The translations under genes and the position numbers were made by a program. 64,000 nucleotides of DNA, from positions 1 to 64,000 of the forward strand of contig JALNQF010000200.1 of the NCBI GenBank assembly GCA_028456385.1. Direction: 5' to 3'. This document shows, in pieces, positions 23,780 to 36,472 of this stretch. The DNA comes from Ophiosphaerella korrae (Eukaryota; Ascomycota; Dothideomycetes; Pleosporales; Phaeosphaeriaceae). Each line of letters begins with the position of its first letter. The stretch's first letter is position 1. The notes under the pieces are model-generated. The model searched no databases. It worked only from the letters and a program-made list of their open reading frames with translations, and was not told the origin of the DNA.

Positions 23780-24416
23780 GTTAAAGGTGTTTGATGCCAC
23801 AATCGGGCGTAAGTGCGCGGGTGGTTGCGGAAAGTTAGGATAGTAGGCGGGCATGCGCCAGGCGCGTGTGGTTTCTGCAGGAGCCCGTCTGCCCGTCCAG
23901 GGTGTCAGCCACACCTCCAGCCACATGCACGGACACTGGGTAGTAACTCGAAGCACTCGGTGCCTTGGACCTCACCAGCACGTTGTAGATAGCGGCTGTC
24001 AAACTCTAATGGGACAAGGACGCTATCAATCCGCGTGGGGAGCATCCTTACAGCCCAATATCTCTCTGGCTGAGTGCACGAGGCTACCAAGTCGTACCCA
24101 GGTATTTTCAGCTCGCCCATTCTCCCTCGTTCCCAATTGGTAGTAGCGCCCGTCGCGACGACACCGTGGACTTTCCAGCGATTGCTGCAAGGACAAGGGT
24201 CATCACTCGTCGCGGGACTCTTTGGCCCCTAGTTCTCAGAAGCATTGCGACGCCCGCCCGCCTTCATCAGCTGGGCTTTCTTCTCTACTTTCTTTTAACA
24301 CCTTGATGCCATAAGGTGCTGGCGAAACTGGTTCTCTAAGCTTGGAGCTTTCCCAACATTCGACACAGCTTCCTACCACGCCATCGACCGTACCATTCTC
24401 CTCACACAACGCCACC
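23780..24416. promoter_or_regulatory. Divergent promoter between SF3A1 and PMT1
   Basis: The two start codons face away from each other over 637 bp, so this stretch must hold both promoters and 5' leaders. The PMT1 leader side is pyrimidine-rich close to the ATG. Frames inside it have no family resemblance. Confidence 0.5.
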
Positions 24417-27400
24417 ATGGCGAGCCGGACGGCGCCAAACCAGTACTTGGGTGAGAAGCCCAATCCGCGCCGCTCAGGTAAATCTCCTTCACGGTCGCCT
24501 GCAAGATCTCCAGCACCCAACGGACGGAAGCAGCAGCAGAAACAAAAGGCTAGAGGTTATGCGTCCGAGGGAGTCAAGGACAATGACATCTTCAATCTCC
24601 CGGGCTCAGACTGGCAGCTACTAGGGTTCTTGATTCTGGTGGCAGCAGTCGTGCGCTTGTTCAGGATAGCTCAGCCCACCAGCGTTGTCTTCGATGAAGT
24701 CCAGTAAGTCGAATCCTTGAGGTACTCTGCATGCACAAACTAATAATACATCCAGTTTCGGTGGCTTCGCAAGCAAGTATATCAAGGGCAAGTTTTTCAT
24801 GGACGTGCATCCGCCCCTCGCCAAGCTTCTGATAACACTCGCTGGCTGGCTGGGGGGTTTCGACGGGAACTTCGACTTCAAGGACATTGGTATGGACTAC
24901 TTGGAACCCGGCGTGCCATATGTAACCATGCGCCTGTTGTCTGGCATCTGTGGTGTTTTGACTATCCCGACCATGTTCTTGACTCTCAAGGCTGCGGGTT
25001 GCCGTACCACCACTGCGGCATTGGGATCAGGCCTAGTCATTTTTGGTAAGCACTTCATATTTTACTTGAGAGACCTACACTGACCATCTCAGATAATGCG
25101 CTCGTCACCCAATCCCGTCTGATTCTTCTCGACTCTCCCCTTATTATCTTCACGGCCATTACCACACTCGCATGGACAAGCTTCACGAATCAACACGAAC
25201 AAGGTCCCTCAAAAGCGTTCCAGCCATCCTGGTGGTTCTGGCTAACTGCTACTGGTGTTGGTCTAGGTGCTACAGTTAGCGTAAAATGGGTAGGCTTATT
25301 TACCATTGCCTGGGTTGGCAGCTTGACTCTGCTGCAGCTTTGGGTCCTACTTGGAGACACTAGAAATGTCACTCCTCGCCTGTGGTTCAAGCACTTCTTT
25401 GCTCGCTTGTTCTGTCTAGTGGTCATTCCTGTTACCTTCTATATGGCCATGTTTGCGATCCACTTCGTCTGTCTCGTCAACCCTGGTGATGGCGATGGCT
25501 TCATGTCCTCCGAATTCCAGGCTACACTAAACTCCAAGGGCATGCAGGATGTCCCAGCCGACGTCGCCTACGGAAGCCGCGTCTCAATTCGTCACTGGAA
25601 CACACAAGGTGGATATCTTCACTCTCATAGCCACATGTATCCAGGTGGCAGTAAACAACAACAGATCACCCTTTATCCCCACAAGGATGAAAATAACATT
25701 TTCATCATGGAGAATCAGACTTTACCCATCATGCCTGAAGACTACACCGGCCCCAACCTAACAAGCCCGAAGGCTTGGGATGAAATTGGTCCGATTTTTG
25801 TTGAGGATGGTGCAGTTATCAAGCTCTACCACATTACCACCGATCGCCGTCTGCATTCCCATGATGTTCGAGCACCTGTTACTGAGGCTGATTGGCAGAA
25901 TGAGGTTTCGGCTTATGGCTACGAGGGATTTGAGGGTGATGCCAACGATATGTTCAAGGTCGAGATTGTCAAGTCCCACTCTGACGGTGCAGTTGCGAAG
26001 AAGCGTGTCCGAACTATTCAAACAAAGTTTAGGCTAGTCCACCTCATGACTGGATGCGTACTCTTTTCGCACAAGGTCAAGCTTCCTGACTGGGGCTTTG
26101 AGCAACAAGAGGTAACGTGCGCTCGTGGTGGAACCCTTCCTAACAGCATTTGGTATATCGAGGGCAACGTTCATCCTCTCATGGGTCCAGACACAGAAAA
26201 AGTCAATTATCGCAACCCTGGGTTCTTCGGCAAGTTCTGGGAACTACAAAAGGTTATGTGGAAGACAAACGCGGGTCTCACTGAGTCCCATGCTTGGGAT
26301 TCCCGTCCGCCTTCCTGGCCAGTTCTTGGTCGCGGTATAAATTTCTGGGGCAAGCATGCTCGACAGATTTATCTCATAGGAAACCCAGGTGAGTTCATTT
26401 TCAAATCACACTCTATCGGGTTGGTGCACTGACTGGCACAGTTATATGGTGGAGCACCACGGCACTCATTGGACTTTATATTGCAATCAAGGGCCTTGCT
26501 GTCCTTCGATGGCAACGTGGCTACCGCGATTATGACAATGTTACCTTCAAGCGTTTTGACTATGAAGTTGGCATGAGTATTCTCGGCTGGGCTTTTCACT
26601 ATTTTCCCTTCTACCTGATGGCACGTCAATTGTTCTTGCACCATTACTTACCCGCGCTTTACTTTGCTATCCTTGCGCTCTGTCAGATGTACGATTTTGC
26701 AAGCTACCGATTCAACGGGCTAGGACTGAAGCAGTATCCTGCAATTGGCCAGGCTGCAGCTGTCGGATTTCTTGCTATTGCTATCACAGTCTTCACCATC
26801 TACTCTCCCCTTGCTTATGGCAATGCCTGGACTAAAGATCAATGCAACACTGCGAAATTGTTCAGTTCTTGGGACTGGGATTGTAACAATTTCCTTGACT
26901 CGGTAGGTCTTCGCTATGACACCTGGCCAACTTTTCATTGACTCTTGCTTTTAGTATGCAGCATACAACAGCCTAAACACTGATGAAGTTGCTGCCATCT
27001 CCACACCTTCTTCCGTCGCTCCTCCCCCGCCGGCTCCACCAGTCGTCCCTCCAGTCGAAGAACAGCAGCCTATAAGAGCCGAGAATGACGAAGTACCTTC
27101 AGAACAAGCTGTAATATCAGAGCAGGCCGCTGTCTCGGCACCTCCACAAGCTATTCCAAAGGATTTGCCAATCGTTTCGAAGGAGGAGCGTGTCGAATAC
27201 CGGGATGAAAATGGCCGTGTGCTCAATGACGAAGAGGTGGCTGCACTCGCAGGAAAAGTAAGCTTCAAGACACGCTATGAAACTCGGACACGCGTCGTTG
27301 ATGGCCAGGGCAATGAGATTTATGAAGGTCTTGTGGACGCTCATGGAGCCGAAGAACCTCAGGGTGTTGCACCTCCTCATCCTGATGTCGAGGGCCGAAA

Positions 27401-27554
27401 CCCTGAAACTCAACAGGAGAGCGAAGCAGCTGATGCTAGCGATATGCCACCCACGGTGGAGGTTGCGAAAGACCAAGAGAAAGAAAAGAGCGTTGAACAA
27501 GAGAAGAAGGAAGCGAAACCAGCCAGTGATGCTCAAGCGGCAACAAAGGAGTGA
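24417..27554 (+). CDS. PMT1: Protein O-mannosyltransferase, PMT1 subfamily
   Basis: Exons 24417-24703, 24756-25045, 25093-26388, 26442-26902 and 26955-27554 give 977 residues. The start sits in GCCACCATGG, a perfect Kozak-like context. The first lumenal loop has FDEVHFGGFASKYIKG with the catalytic Asp-Glu, then DVHPPLAKLLITLAGW. Many membrane helices flank a lumenal MIR region carrying GGYLHSHSHMYPGGSKQQQ, KLYHITTDRRLHSHD and HLMTGCVLFSHKVKLPDWG. The end of the core is FLHHYLPALYFAILAL. It moves mannose from dolichol-phosphate-mannose to Ser/Thr of secretory proteins in the ER, normally as a heteromer with a PMT2-class partner. The final exon adds about 199 residues of Pro/Glu-rich cytosolic tail, much longer than in yeast Pmt1. 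The motifs favour PMT1 over the PMT2 or PMT4 classes. Confidence 0.95.
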
Positions 27555-28613
27555 CACACTCTTCCTAGTGTTATGGTATCCACCTTAAACGGCTGAAAGG
27601 GCAGCTTTGGTCATTTCACGTTCAATAAACTACGAAAAACGGAGGCATGATATGAAGGCCTGCAAATTTCTCTTTTGTAACATAGGGATATGGTTGGCAG
27701 CGGCGCTGGAAGGGCCAGCACACTGAAGGTGACGGTGAATTACATTGTGTGCATTTGTATAATTATAAAATTCCGCCCAAACTCTAGGCTTCCTAAGTGA
27801 TGCGGCTATCAAAAGTATCAAATCCAAGTTGATGGAGCATTGCCTCGAGCACAACCTCCCAATGAGATCTTTCGTATGCCTGTCGTGTCAGAAAAATGAT
27901 GTCATTTGCGGTAGCTAATGAACGTAGATGCCTAAGAATAAACTCCTTTGTGCCCGCCGGTTTAGACTGACGACTCCCGAGATCATTTTGCAGGCCATGT
28001 GATATCCAGCTGAGTCGATCGTTCCACACATTGTGTCAACGTACGTGGCGCGTCGGCATCGCGTGCCAATGATTCGCTGGCATAATTAGCGTTTATTACT
28101 ATATCGCATAGCCCCACCAGGTATCTCCCCTCGTCTCGTCAAACATGTGCTTCCTGGTTTTAATCGGCTATGATTCTTGCATCCAGGCGGCTTGTCGAAA
28201 CCGCTAAATTTCTCCAATGCGGTGATACTGGCTGGTCACAGTGCGCTGGTACCTAAGTACCAAGGTTCCGAGGTTTGGTTCCATCTAGTTCGGCACGCCA
28301 GACACCAACAATTTTGTGCACGCATCTGCTTTTTTAATGGCAACCTTAGAAGGCCGCCACACAGCCTGCAACAAGAAGACTGGCTCAAAGCTCCGCGGAG
28401 AGCATCTATTCAGTTTGCCGGAGCTAAATGCTCTAGCCACTTCGAGCAATCCCTTTTTCGGACACCATCGCATTCTTTCAACGCCAAATCCTGTAATTTG
28501 TGTGCCAAGTTGCGCACCCCTCCCAAAGGCCCTTGGGATCCTTAAGATCCTCTTATGTAGGTTGACACCCCACCAAGATATGAAACTTTCCAAAGTCAGA
28601 TGCAGCTTTCGAA
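27555..28613. other. Intergenic, no supported gene
   Basis: Frames up to 122 codons (28177-28545) lie here in overlapping phases on both strands, without family resemblance. It should include the PMT1 3' region. Confidence 0.45.
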
Positions 28614-29132
28614 ATGCCGCGATCGCCTACCGACGATATACATTGTCGCTGCCACAACGCCACAGACCGTACACCAACCTCGTGTTCTCAACTGAAATCG
28701 TGCCTCACCGCTGCGCGCCATTCACAACCAAAGATCATCTACATAGTAACAGACGTGTGTTATCCCACAAACTTGGATTTCAACCTCAACAAAGGTACTT
28801 TTCGCATAGATTCGATACACAGCAGCAGAGAAAATGCAAACGAGCGCGCTAAGAAAGTAATTCTCGACAGCGCGCGGGTCGATGGTGGGCAGTATAAGGT
28901 TGATTCGGATCAGATTCTCGTTGATGTAAGAGATGGACTGTTCACAGGGATTGGAACTGGGGGTAAGGGGGATGGGACACATGGAAGTTTCTATGCAAGG
29001 AAGTGTCAAGTTGAGAGAAAGATTCTAGACGAAGACTCCGAGGATGAAGAAATAGAAGAGATGGACAGGAGAACTGACGGCGAAACAGACAGAGGTTGGG
29101 AAAGAGATGAGTATAGGGAAATGTCTTGGTAG
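28614..29132 (+). CDS. Hypothetical small acidic-tailed protein
   Basis: Single frame of 172 codons, not assigned to a family. From about residue 40 it reads PKIIYIVTDVCYPTNL, then IDSIHSSRENANERAK, VDGGQYKVDSDQILVDVRDGLF and YARKCQVERKIL, ending in an acidic Glu/Asp-rich tail. This resembles a type of short fungal protein I have seen only as hypothetical, where a beta strand (IYIVTD) is followed by an ANERAK helix. The first 40 residues are less protein-like, so the true start may lie further in or be preceded by an intron. It is isolated between two gene-poor stretches. Confidence 0.45.
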   Translation: MPRSPTDDIHCRCHNATDRTPTSCSQLKSCLTAARHSQPKIIYIVTDVCYPTNLDFNLNKGTFRIDSIHSSRENANERAKKVILDSARVDGGQYKVDSDQILVDVRDGLFTGIGTGGKGDGTHGSFYARKCQVERKILDEDSEDEEIEEMDRRTDGETDRGWERDEYREMSW

Positions 29133-30923
29133 GCCGAAGGAACTATCGAGTCACCTAAAACAACTCCCTACTGAGTCTCTGTGACGCAAACGCATACGAA
29201 CAGGGACGAATTGTGGCATCGCCTGTCATTTAATTAACAGAGAGTTTCTTTTCGATCGGAAGCAACGATTATCCATATCTTGCAATCGTAACAGAGATAA
29301 TGCCAAGGATATCGTAAGATCAACTGCTGAGATAATGCTCTGTATGCCTACCAGGAGAAGGATGAGGCCGCAAAGATGTACTCATTCGGAGCGGCTGTAA
29401 CGTACCTAGTCCTATTGTGGCTTGGGAACAGAAGCGACTACATGCTCGACACTCTATCTTTCCTCCACTGGCCATGCCACGGCTGTACGATGTAGTGAAG
29501 TCCCAAACGCAAGCCAGAGTATTCCAGGTCCTGTTGGAGATATCTTAAGATGCATATTCTCTATAATATAACCAGACACGACCCCGCATTCGAGCCCAGT
29601 TCACAGGCGATTCCTGAAGCTTTACCCTGTCTGGGTATGCACATGGTTCAAACCACCAGAGCCGCTTTACAAGCGACAAAGTGCAGATACTCTTTCCAGC
29701 ATCTAATATGCAAGATTCACTAAGGCTAACGGATCGGAACGACTGCTTTTACTTGCTTCTAACTCATAAGATGGTTGCGTAGACCGGCAGCTAATGTGTG
29801 CAATAGTTGACCTTTTATCAAGCATTGTGTTGATGCTGAGGCCACATACTCCAGACTAGCGGAAGTCCAGCAACACAGAATTCAGGCGAAACGCACATCT
29901 TCAAAATGACGTAAACATGCTCTCGCTGACGTAATGCACAGTTTCGGAAGCTGCTATCCAATCTTAGTCTTGTCAAGTGAACGAAACAGCTCCATCAATG
30001 CAAAGCCTCCTCGATCTGGGTTCATACAAATTATTTCCCTCAAACTTGAAAAAGCATCGGAATGCACTAACGACGAACACATTGACACCTAGAGTAAATC
30101 GGCCTCGTTCGCATGGCTGACTGAAAGGCCGTAACATCATTCTCTTGGGCATGTTGAGAGATAATTAAATACAGACCTTGACCGACACAGAATCAATACC
30201 AGTGGCTTCGACCCGATTATCTATACAACAAGAATGACCAACAGTTCTCGATTTGTTTTTGATACTCCCGGATTGCGCGCCCATCACCGTCGCTGGAAGC
30301 GACTCGATATCGTAGTTTGTGTTCCGCCATAACCCAGTTTTAGTATAGTGAGGTTCAACAGTCGACTGCCAGTCTACCTGAAACATTTAAATCCTAACTA
30401 GGATCAACCATAACGGCTCTCCACAGTGTTGTCTCACCAAGCAGCATAAAAGTACGGGCCGGTTCACTGGTTTTGCAAATATAATGAAGTACGACATTGC
30501 GGGCTGATATAGCGGGGGCCTCTAGTCTATATTTACTGAAAAGTAATCCGATAACTCAACCTGTAATATACATAATGACTGATAATGCTCTGAGGCCCCT
30601 CCGGGTTTGGAGCTAGCGTGTTACCTTGCCATTGCGACACATGTGAAGACCATTTGCACGCAATTCGGTAAGTGAAAATTGAAATTCATGTGCTTCAATT
30701 GAAAATAAATCTGGCTCGCTTTGATGTCAAGGAACGGATGCCAGGAATGTAATAGTTTTAAGTGAGGCCCAAGATGGGTCTGATCTGCCGCTACTTGTTA
30801 CCCCAAGTACGCTTGCACGCCATGCACGTCATCGATCGCCAATACCGGCAGGTAACAAGGAACACTATCATACAAATCTTGAAATGCAATCCATCATGCT
30901 TTTGACCAAACCTCATTCTCACC
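29133..30923. other. Long gene-poor stretch
   Basis: Almost no open frames above 60 codons over 1.8 kb. I see no transposase, LTR or tandem repeat. The last few hundred bases must include the promoter of the class II aldolase gene. Confidence 0.5.
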
Positions 30924-31954
30924 ATGTCATCCGGCTACTTTCCAAAGCGCGAAAAGATTGGTCTTGAGGACCTCTTCTCAGGCCTTGTTTCTGCCTGCCA
31001 TATTCTCCACCATTATGGCATCTTTGACGCGTATGGACACATATCCGTTCGCAGCCCAGATAACCCGTCAACTTTCTGGATGCCATGTAATATGCCACCT
31101 GTATTAGTCAGCACTCCAGACGACCTTGTCGAGTACAAGGTAGAAACCGCAGACGAAGTCGAGAAGAATGTGAAGCCTGGATATCCGGAGAGGCACATTC
31201 ATAGCGAAATATATAAACGATTCCCAAGCGTGAACAGTGTCGTTCATAGCCATGCTGGCGACGTTTTACCATATTGTGTTAGTGGGGTACCATTGCGCTC
31301 GACAATTCACATGGCAGGCTTCTTAGGTACGTTTCCCCCGCCCCAAGGGCTGCACTAAACGATCCCCAAAATCTGACTGAAATTTCAACAGGGAAAGATG
31401 TACCAGTGTGGGATGCCTCGAGCCACTACCCCTCTGGCAATAAACATGACTTTCTGGTCCGCAATCCTACCATGGGCGCCTCGCTAGCATCAGCGTTCAA
31501 ACCTGCCACAAGCGCCGGCTTTATTTTCTCCAAGGTTCGGTCAGCTCTCCCGTCGCAAGTCGGCGGTGCGCAAGGAGAACAGCCTCTTGAGCCTGATCAT
31601 GCGGTCGTTTTGTTACAAGGACATGGCTTTACAACGGTCGCTCGCGGCATTGAGGAAGCCGTCTATCAAGCCATCTACACTGCGGAGGCCGCGAAGACAC
31701 AGACCACAGCCCTCGCAATACACAATGTGCACTTTGGGCATACAATTGAAGGAAAAGTAGATGTTCAAGGCGGCGGCGCGATCAAGTCTGCTAAAGCAAA
31801 AACTGAGAGCGATTTGAAATACTTGAGTGACAGAGAATCGGCAGATACATGGGAAGCTATTCAAAGCACTGTTGGGAAACCCTGGGCGCTCTGGTCTCGG
31901 GAGGTTAAAGTTAACCCTTTGTACAAGAACGACTGCCCGGCTGGTGAGGACTAA
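30924..31954 (+). CDS. Class II aldolase/adducin N-terminal domain protein
   Basis: Two exons, 30924-31326 and 31392-31954, encode 321 residues; the 65-nt intron falls after HMAGFLG. The aldolase II fold shows as LEDLFSGLVSACHILHHYG, DAYGHISVRSPDN, ERHIHSEIYKRFPSVNSVVHSHAG (His pair of the zinc site) and VVLLQGHGFTTVARGIEEA with the third metal His. This superfamily includes fuculose and ribulose phosphate aldolases, epimerases and adducin. Fungal single-domain versions are mostly uncharacterised, so the substrate is unknown. There is no signal peptide, so it is probably cytosolic. It stands alone with no sugar-metabolism genes beside it. Confidence 0.9.
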
Positions 31955-34900
31955 GCGTGTAGTACTCGCAACTGCACTCCTCGCTTTTTTTTACCGCAGA
32001 GCATCGCCGTCATCACTAAGAGATATACCCCTGACTAAATACATGCATGAAACCATCCTCGCGCAAAGGGTTACACCGAACCAAAAGTTTCATTATTTTG
32101 CTTTGGCTTGGCATGGAAACCGGACAAAACTCCGCGGCTTTGTATATCGATAATTGATAATGGCCTCGACCATGTTGCACCCTCAACTGACTTTAAAGAC
32201 GTAATATCAAGCCGACCAAATTTCTCCGTCATGTTGCGACGCGCGTCATTTACACGACGCGGGTACCAGGCAAAACCCGCTATGCCTCGTTGATATGTGC
32301 CTATTTGAACCTGGTGTATGAAGGCAGGTTCCGGCCCTACACGGTTCGTTTGTAGGTATGTGGTGAGGATAAGCCTGCAGAGGCGGGGCTCGAGCATTGA
32401 GGCTCGATATGGACAACTGTGAGGGGTAGTGCCTGGGCCATCAGGTGCGTAAGTGTTTATGCTATGTGTTACCGATTTGGGGGCCTCGTTTCACCTGCTC
32501 GGAGGCTAAGGTATGGGTAGCTAAGCAGTTTTCCGAGTCCGCGAAGTGACAGGTTGGCTTCTTGACTCGTAGTCGTAGAATCTATAATTATTTTTATTTT
32601 TATTTTTTTTTTTGCATTCTTTGAGAGCTGATAACAAAACAAAATTGGCAGGGGATTACATCATTCGCACTAGAGAGCTGAACATGTGTATGGCTATTCG
32701 ACTATGAATGCCCAGAAGATTTTGGACGTTTGAACCTTCTGAGAGCTCATATGAAGAATCACTCTTACGTGAATCAGCACTAAGAACAATAGTAATTACG
32801 CTTTATTTATTTGCCGCGTCAGCTACGACGACATGGAAACCGAAAAGTGGCGTGTGGGGTTTTTGTAGTTGTTTAGTCGTGATAGACACTCGTAGTGAGG
32901 CGGTAGAAGATATTTTTCAAAATGGTATCGCCACCTAGATAGTTGGACATCACTGATTGAGTTATATCTTCAGGCCGTGGCACAGTAACCGGAGCGGTAC
33001 AATGATGCAAACCACTTCTGGCATCATGCGCATCCCGTCTCCAGCTATGGAGATCGGCGTCTTTATATGAGTAATCCGTTAAAGTGAACAAAAGGCTTGG
33101 CCTCGATCGTCAGCGCCAGCGCGGAAAATGAAGCGTTTGGTAAAATGGTTCTAGAGGCCGAGATTGAGACATTGGTTTGGATTGACAGCGAATGGGACTG
33201 TCAGCTCAAAGTGCTCAGAGATGCGGGTAAGCAGCCACACATGTATTCAATTGATTCGTGAATGTCATCGTGGGGGTCCTCCGATGTGTGCTTGGGCTCC
33301 ATTCATCAAAAATAATATCTCAAGGATCACTGGAAGCCACGACGTTCGTAATCTCGTTGATAAGCCTTGACACTACTGTTAGCTGTGCATCTAGTAGCTC
33401 TGGAATGGGGTGCCTTGCGCCAACTATTATTATGGTCAATAGATATCTTTCTCAATCATTACCTTCGGCCGAGAATGTCCACATCTTGATGCACTTGGAT
33501 TGGCTCGCCCGCTCCTGGTATACATTCATATTGCTTGCATATAGTTGACATGGTCTCGGGCTTATTCGGTGGACCTTGATTGTCCCGTTGAAACACATGG
33601 GTCGATTGACTAGAGCAACATTGGGATTGGGAAGCGGTGAGAGCCTTCGTAAATTGGCGTGCTGTGTCGTCCTATCGCTATGGGAAAGCGCTTGGACTTG
33701 CCGACAGCGGCAGGCTAAGATGCACAAGCAGACAGGAGTCTAGTGGCTTGGATGACATGATCGGGTATGGTAGCCGTGATTGATTTTGTGATTGTTGTCT
33801 AGTCATGGCCTGACGCCGAAGAAGCCACCTTCAACTCACGAGATCGAGATCGGCACTTGTAGCACTTGACAGCTGCCCTAAGACCCATTTCTATGGTAAG
33901 TAGATGATGACTCGCCACTTGTGTGGCACAAGCCCACGGATAGATGTGCGACCCATTGCTTCGGACGCTCCCATGATTGACTCATAAAATGGTGGTTCCT
34001 TAGTTGAAACATTCTAATTAGCTAGGTTGCGGCTTATTCCGACTTGTAGCTAACGGTCAAGTCCAGCTTTTTGTCTCAGAGACACGGTATTTCGGAAGCA
34101 AGCGGGCGAAGTGCAAGATTTCTATCATGATGGATATATCTGACTCGATCTAACGGGAAACCAGGCTATTTCTAAGGGTTGCATATGGCACAAGTTTTGG
34201 TGGTGAATATTGCAAATGGCCTCAAGTTTTGTGCGTCACATCCAAAAATGGTCACCGATGAGTAGTCGCAGCAAATCTTCCAGGGAGGACAGACGAACTT
34301 TGTTTGTGCGCTAGGGGTGAAGACACATAATAGCCCCTGGGGTTAGCGCCAGCAACCTGGGTGTGCGGTACCAAGCGATGGAGCATTTGGCCAGGCATCA
34401 GCGCATTATCCGGCTGTAAAAGTTTGTGCTTGTCTTGCTGCTCTTGGAGCAGACTTTGCAAACTAGCTGTGCCACGGTATTGGGACCAGGTAGAAGCACA
34501 GGCCATTTGAGTTGCGGATAAACTGGTACTGGGTTCATGGAGAGAACAGCAATGGATTGCCGCAGGAGGCAGTTGCGGTACCTGATTCAGTGTTTGTGCA
34601 TGTGGCCTGGGCTAGGGGAAGATCTGGACGGCATGCTCGTGCTGTGGCCCTTGGTCTGCGCCTCAGCCGCGGCGGCTGGCAGCACGAAGTCCAGCTCTTG
34701 ACGGGCGTTGAAGTGTCCCAGTGAATGCTGCGTAACATCAGCCTTCGAGAAGATGATCTAGCGCAAGGCTAGTGCTGGTTCGGGACGGGTCACGAACCGA
34801 TGCATACTTTTTGCACGTTCGCGTTCCAAGTAGGAACAGGCGTTCCAAGGTGGCAAACATCGATGTTGGTGGTTGCATGAGTTTCACCGATCAGCAGGCG

Positions 34901-35953
34901 CAGGACCTGGCTCGGCAGTGTTGTGCGACTGTGGCAAAGGCATATGGGATGCATCTCGACACGCGGGCCGAGTGACTGACATTATGTGCACCTAGGTAGG
35001 GCTTTGTGGCCGGCGACAAGATGATGGCATGGTGTCGAAAGGAGAGTAGAGAGTGGCGGGAAGGATATCCAGCATGTCCAGGCCAGGTCGCCAGCCTATC
35101 CCGGCTGACAAACCCGCGAGCCTAAGCATGGGACCATGTCGCCTGTCGCCTCCACGCAGGCCCTGTCGGCATCTTTCAACCCACCTTCAAGCCCGCAGTG
35201 CATGCACCATCACCAGCACCAGCTGGAAGGTGAGCCGCTTCCGCGTCGCCGCTCCCTCTCTCTCTCTCTCGTCGTTTCGTCTCATGCAGTTGGCTCATGC
35301 TGTCTTTTCATCTCTGGATGCGAAGCAAACCATCCCATCCGGTCAAGTGTTTCGCTCGCCTGCCCAGCATCCACCCAGCATCCACCCAGCACCCACCCCA
35401 ATACCCACCCCTTTCCATGTGGCTTCCCTTCCGTCCCTCGTATGACGCCTTTCCCATGCTGAGATGCCGCGCCGCTCCAGCGTTCAAGTCCTGCAACGTC
35501 CATAGCCTCGGTGTTGCATGTGGAACTGGCTTTATGCCATGTCTATCATAATCCCTACCGTTGCTGTGCATGCTATCTCCAAGCCACCAAATCGAGGCCT
35601 TCCACAAGTAGACACGACTGTCGACTGACGCAGCTTCTGCAACGTGATTGGGCACACATGATGCGTTTCACCCTATAACAACTTATTACTCCGTACAAGG
35701 CCTTGCAGTGCCTTTCCACCTGCGCAACCTACGTAGGTAGTTCGTCCAAGCCGCACACAGTTGACCCACTCTTGGGGCTTGCTGTCCTCCGCGTTCTCAT
35801 ATTAATTTGCCTGTTTACAACCATACACTAAACTCTCAGGCCACCTGCAGTAGACCTAAACTTCTACATCTCCGTGTCTTCATCCATTGCCTGCCCACTG
35901 CCTATCCGTCACCTTCCTCTCCTCTGTTGGTTTACTTCCCCGCAGCCTTTGAT
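31955..35953. other. Four-kb gene-poor stretch with simple repeats
   Basis: No frame is family-like. Structures seen are a T-rich tract near 32588-32613, a CT run at 35254-35270 and a short minisatellite at 35363-35395. The final 150 bp before 35954 is pyrimidine-rich, like a fungal 5' leader. Decayed repeats may be present but none could be named. Confidence 0.5.
35363..35395. repeat. Minisatellite, three 11-bp units
   Basis: The unit CCCAGCATCCA is repeated three times head to tail, the third copy with one change, and C-rich degenerate copies continue to about 35411. A CT run sits about 100 bp upstream. Such tracts vary in copy number between strains. Confidence 0.75.
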
Positions 35954-36472
35954 ATGTCTTTCTCCTTTCAACTCCAAAAGGTCAATCAGTCCTTCGAGAC
36001 AATCGCGTCTTGGTAGTAAGTATCATGTCCTGTACTCATCCACCAACCTGATGTCTAACTATTCCAAAGCCATGAGTTCATGCATCGGACTGAGAGTTGC
36101 TTTCGGGCAATGAACCAGCGCATCACCGATTTAGAGGTGCACCAAGGTCCAACTGATGAACAGCTGGAAAGAGTACTTCGCAAGATCCTCGCAGACAAGT
36201 TTTCTGAGGGCGGTGTCCCACAAATTAGCACCCCAATAGTCGTAAAACAGGAGGAACACTACGTCCAACTTCCAAGGAAGCATACCGTTCTCAGGCCCCT
36301 TCAACTCGACCCTAACTCGCTTCTGGTACATCCGGAAGCCGTTCCCTCGCAAGCTTATTCAGACACTTTGCGCGTGCTCCAAGGAAACCTGGTTCATTTT
36401 CCAAATCTTGATCCAAGAGCCGACCAACAGCAGGAAGACAGAGAAGACAAGATGCACAACGATAGCAGATAG
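35954..36472 (+). CDS. Orphan small protein, two exons
   Basis: Exons 35954-36015 and 36070-36472 give 154 residues. The 54-nt intron has GTAAGT, a CTAAC branch site and AAAG at the end, and keeps frame across a split Tyr codon. The leader just upstream is strongly pyrimidine-rich. Residues about 1-70 are helical in character (FQLQKVNQSFETIASW, RAMNQRITDLEV, EQLERVLRKILADKF) and could form a short coiled coil. The rest is polar and Gln/Glu-rich. I do not recognise a family. The exon structure is the best argument that it is real. Confidence 0.5.

Noticed and set aside
22946..23794. 282-codon plus-strand frame
   Set aside because: It is antisense to SF3A1, whose SURP domains prove the minus-strand reading.
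23780..23956. Longer N-terminus for SF3A1
   Set aside because: It begins without a good ATG and carries no SF3A1 similarity; the ATG at 23779 fits the family.
31566..31760. 64-codon alternative frame inside the aldolase gene
   Set aside because: It is a shadow of the aldolase second exon.
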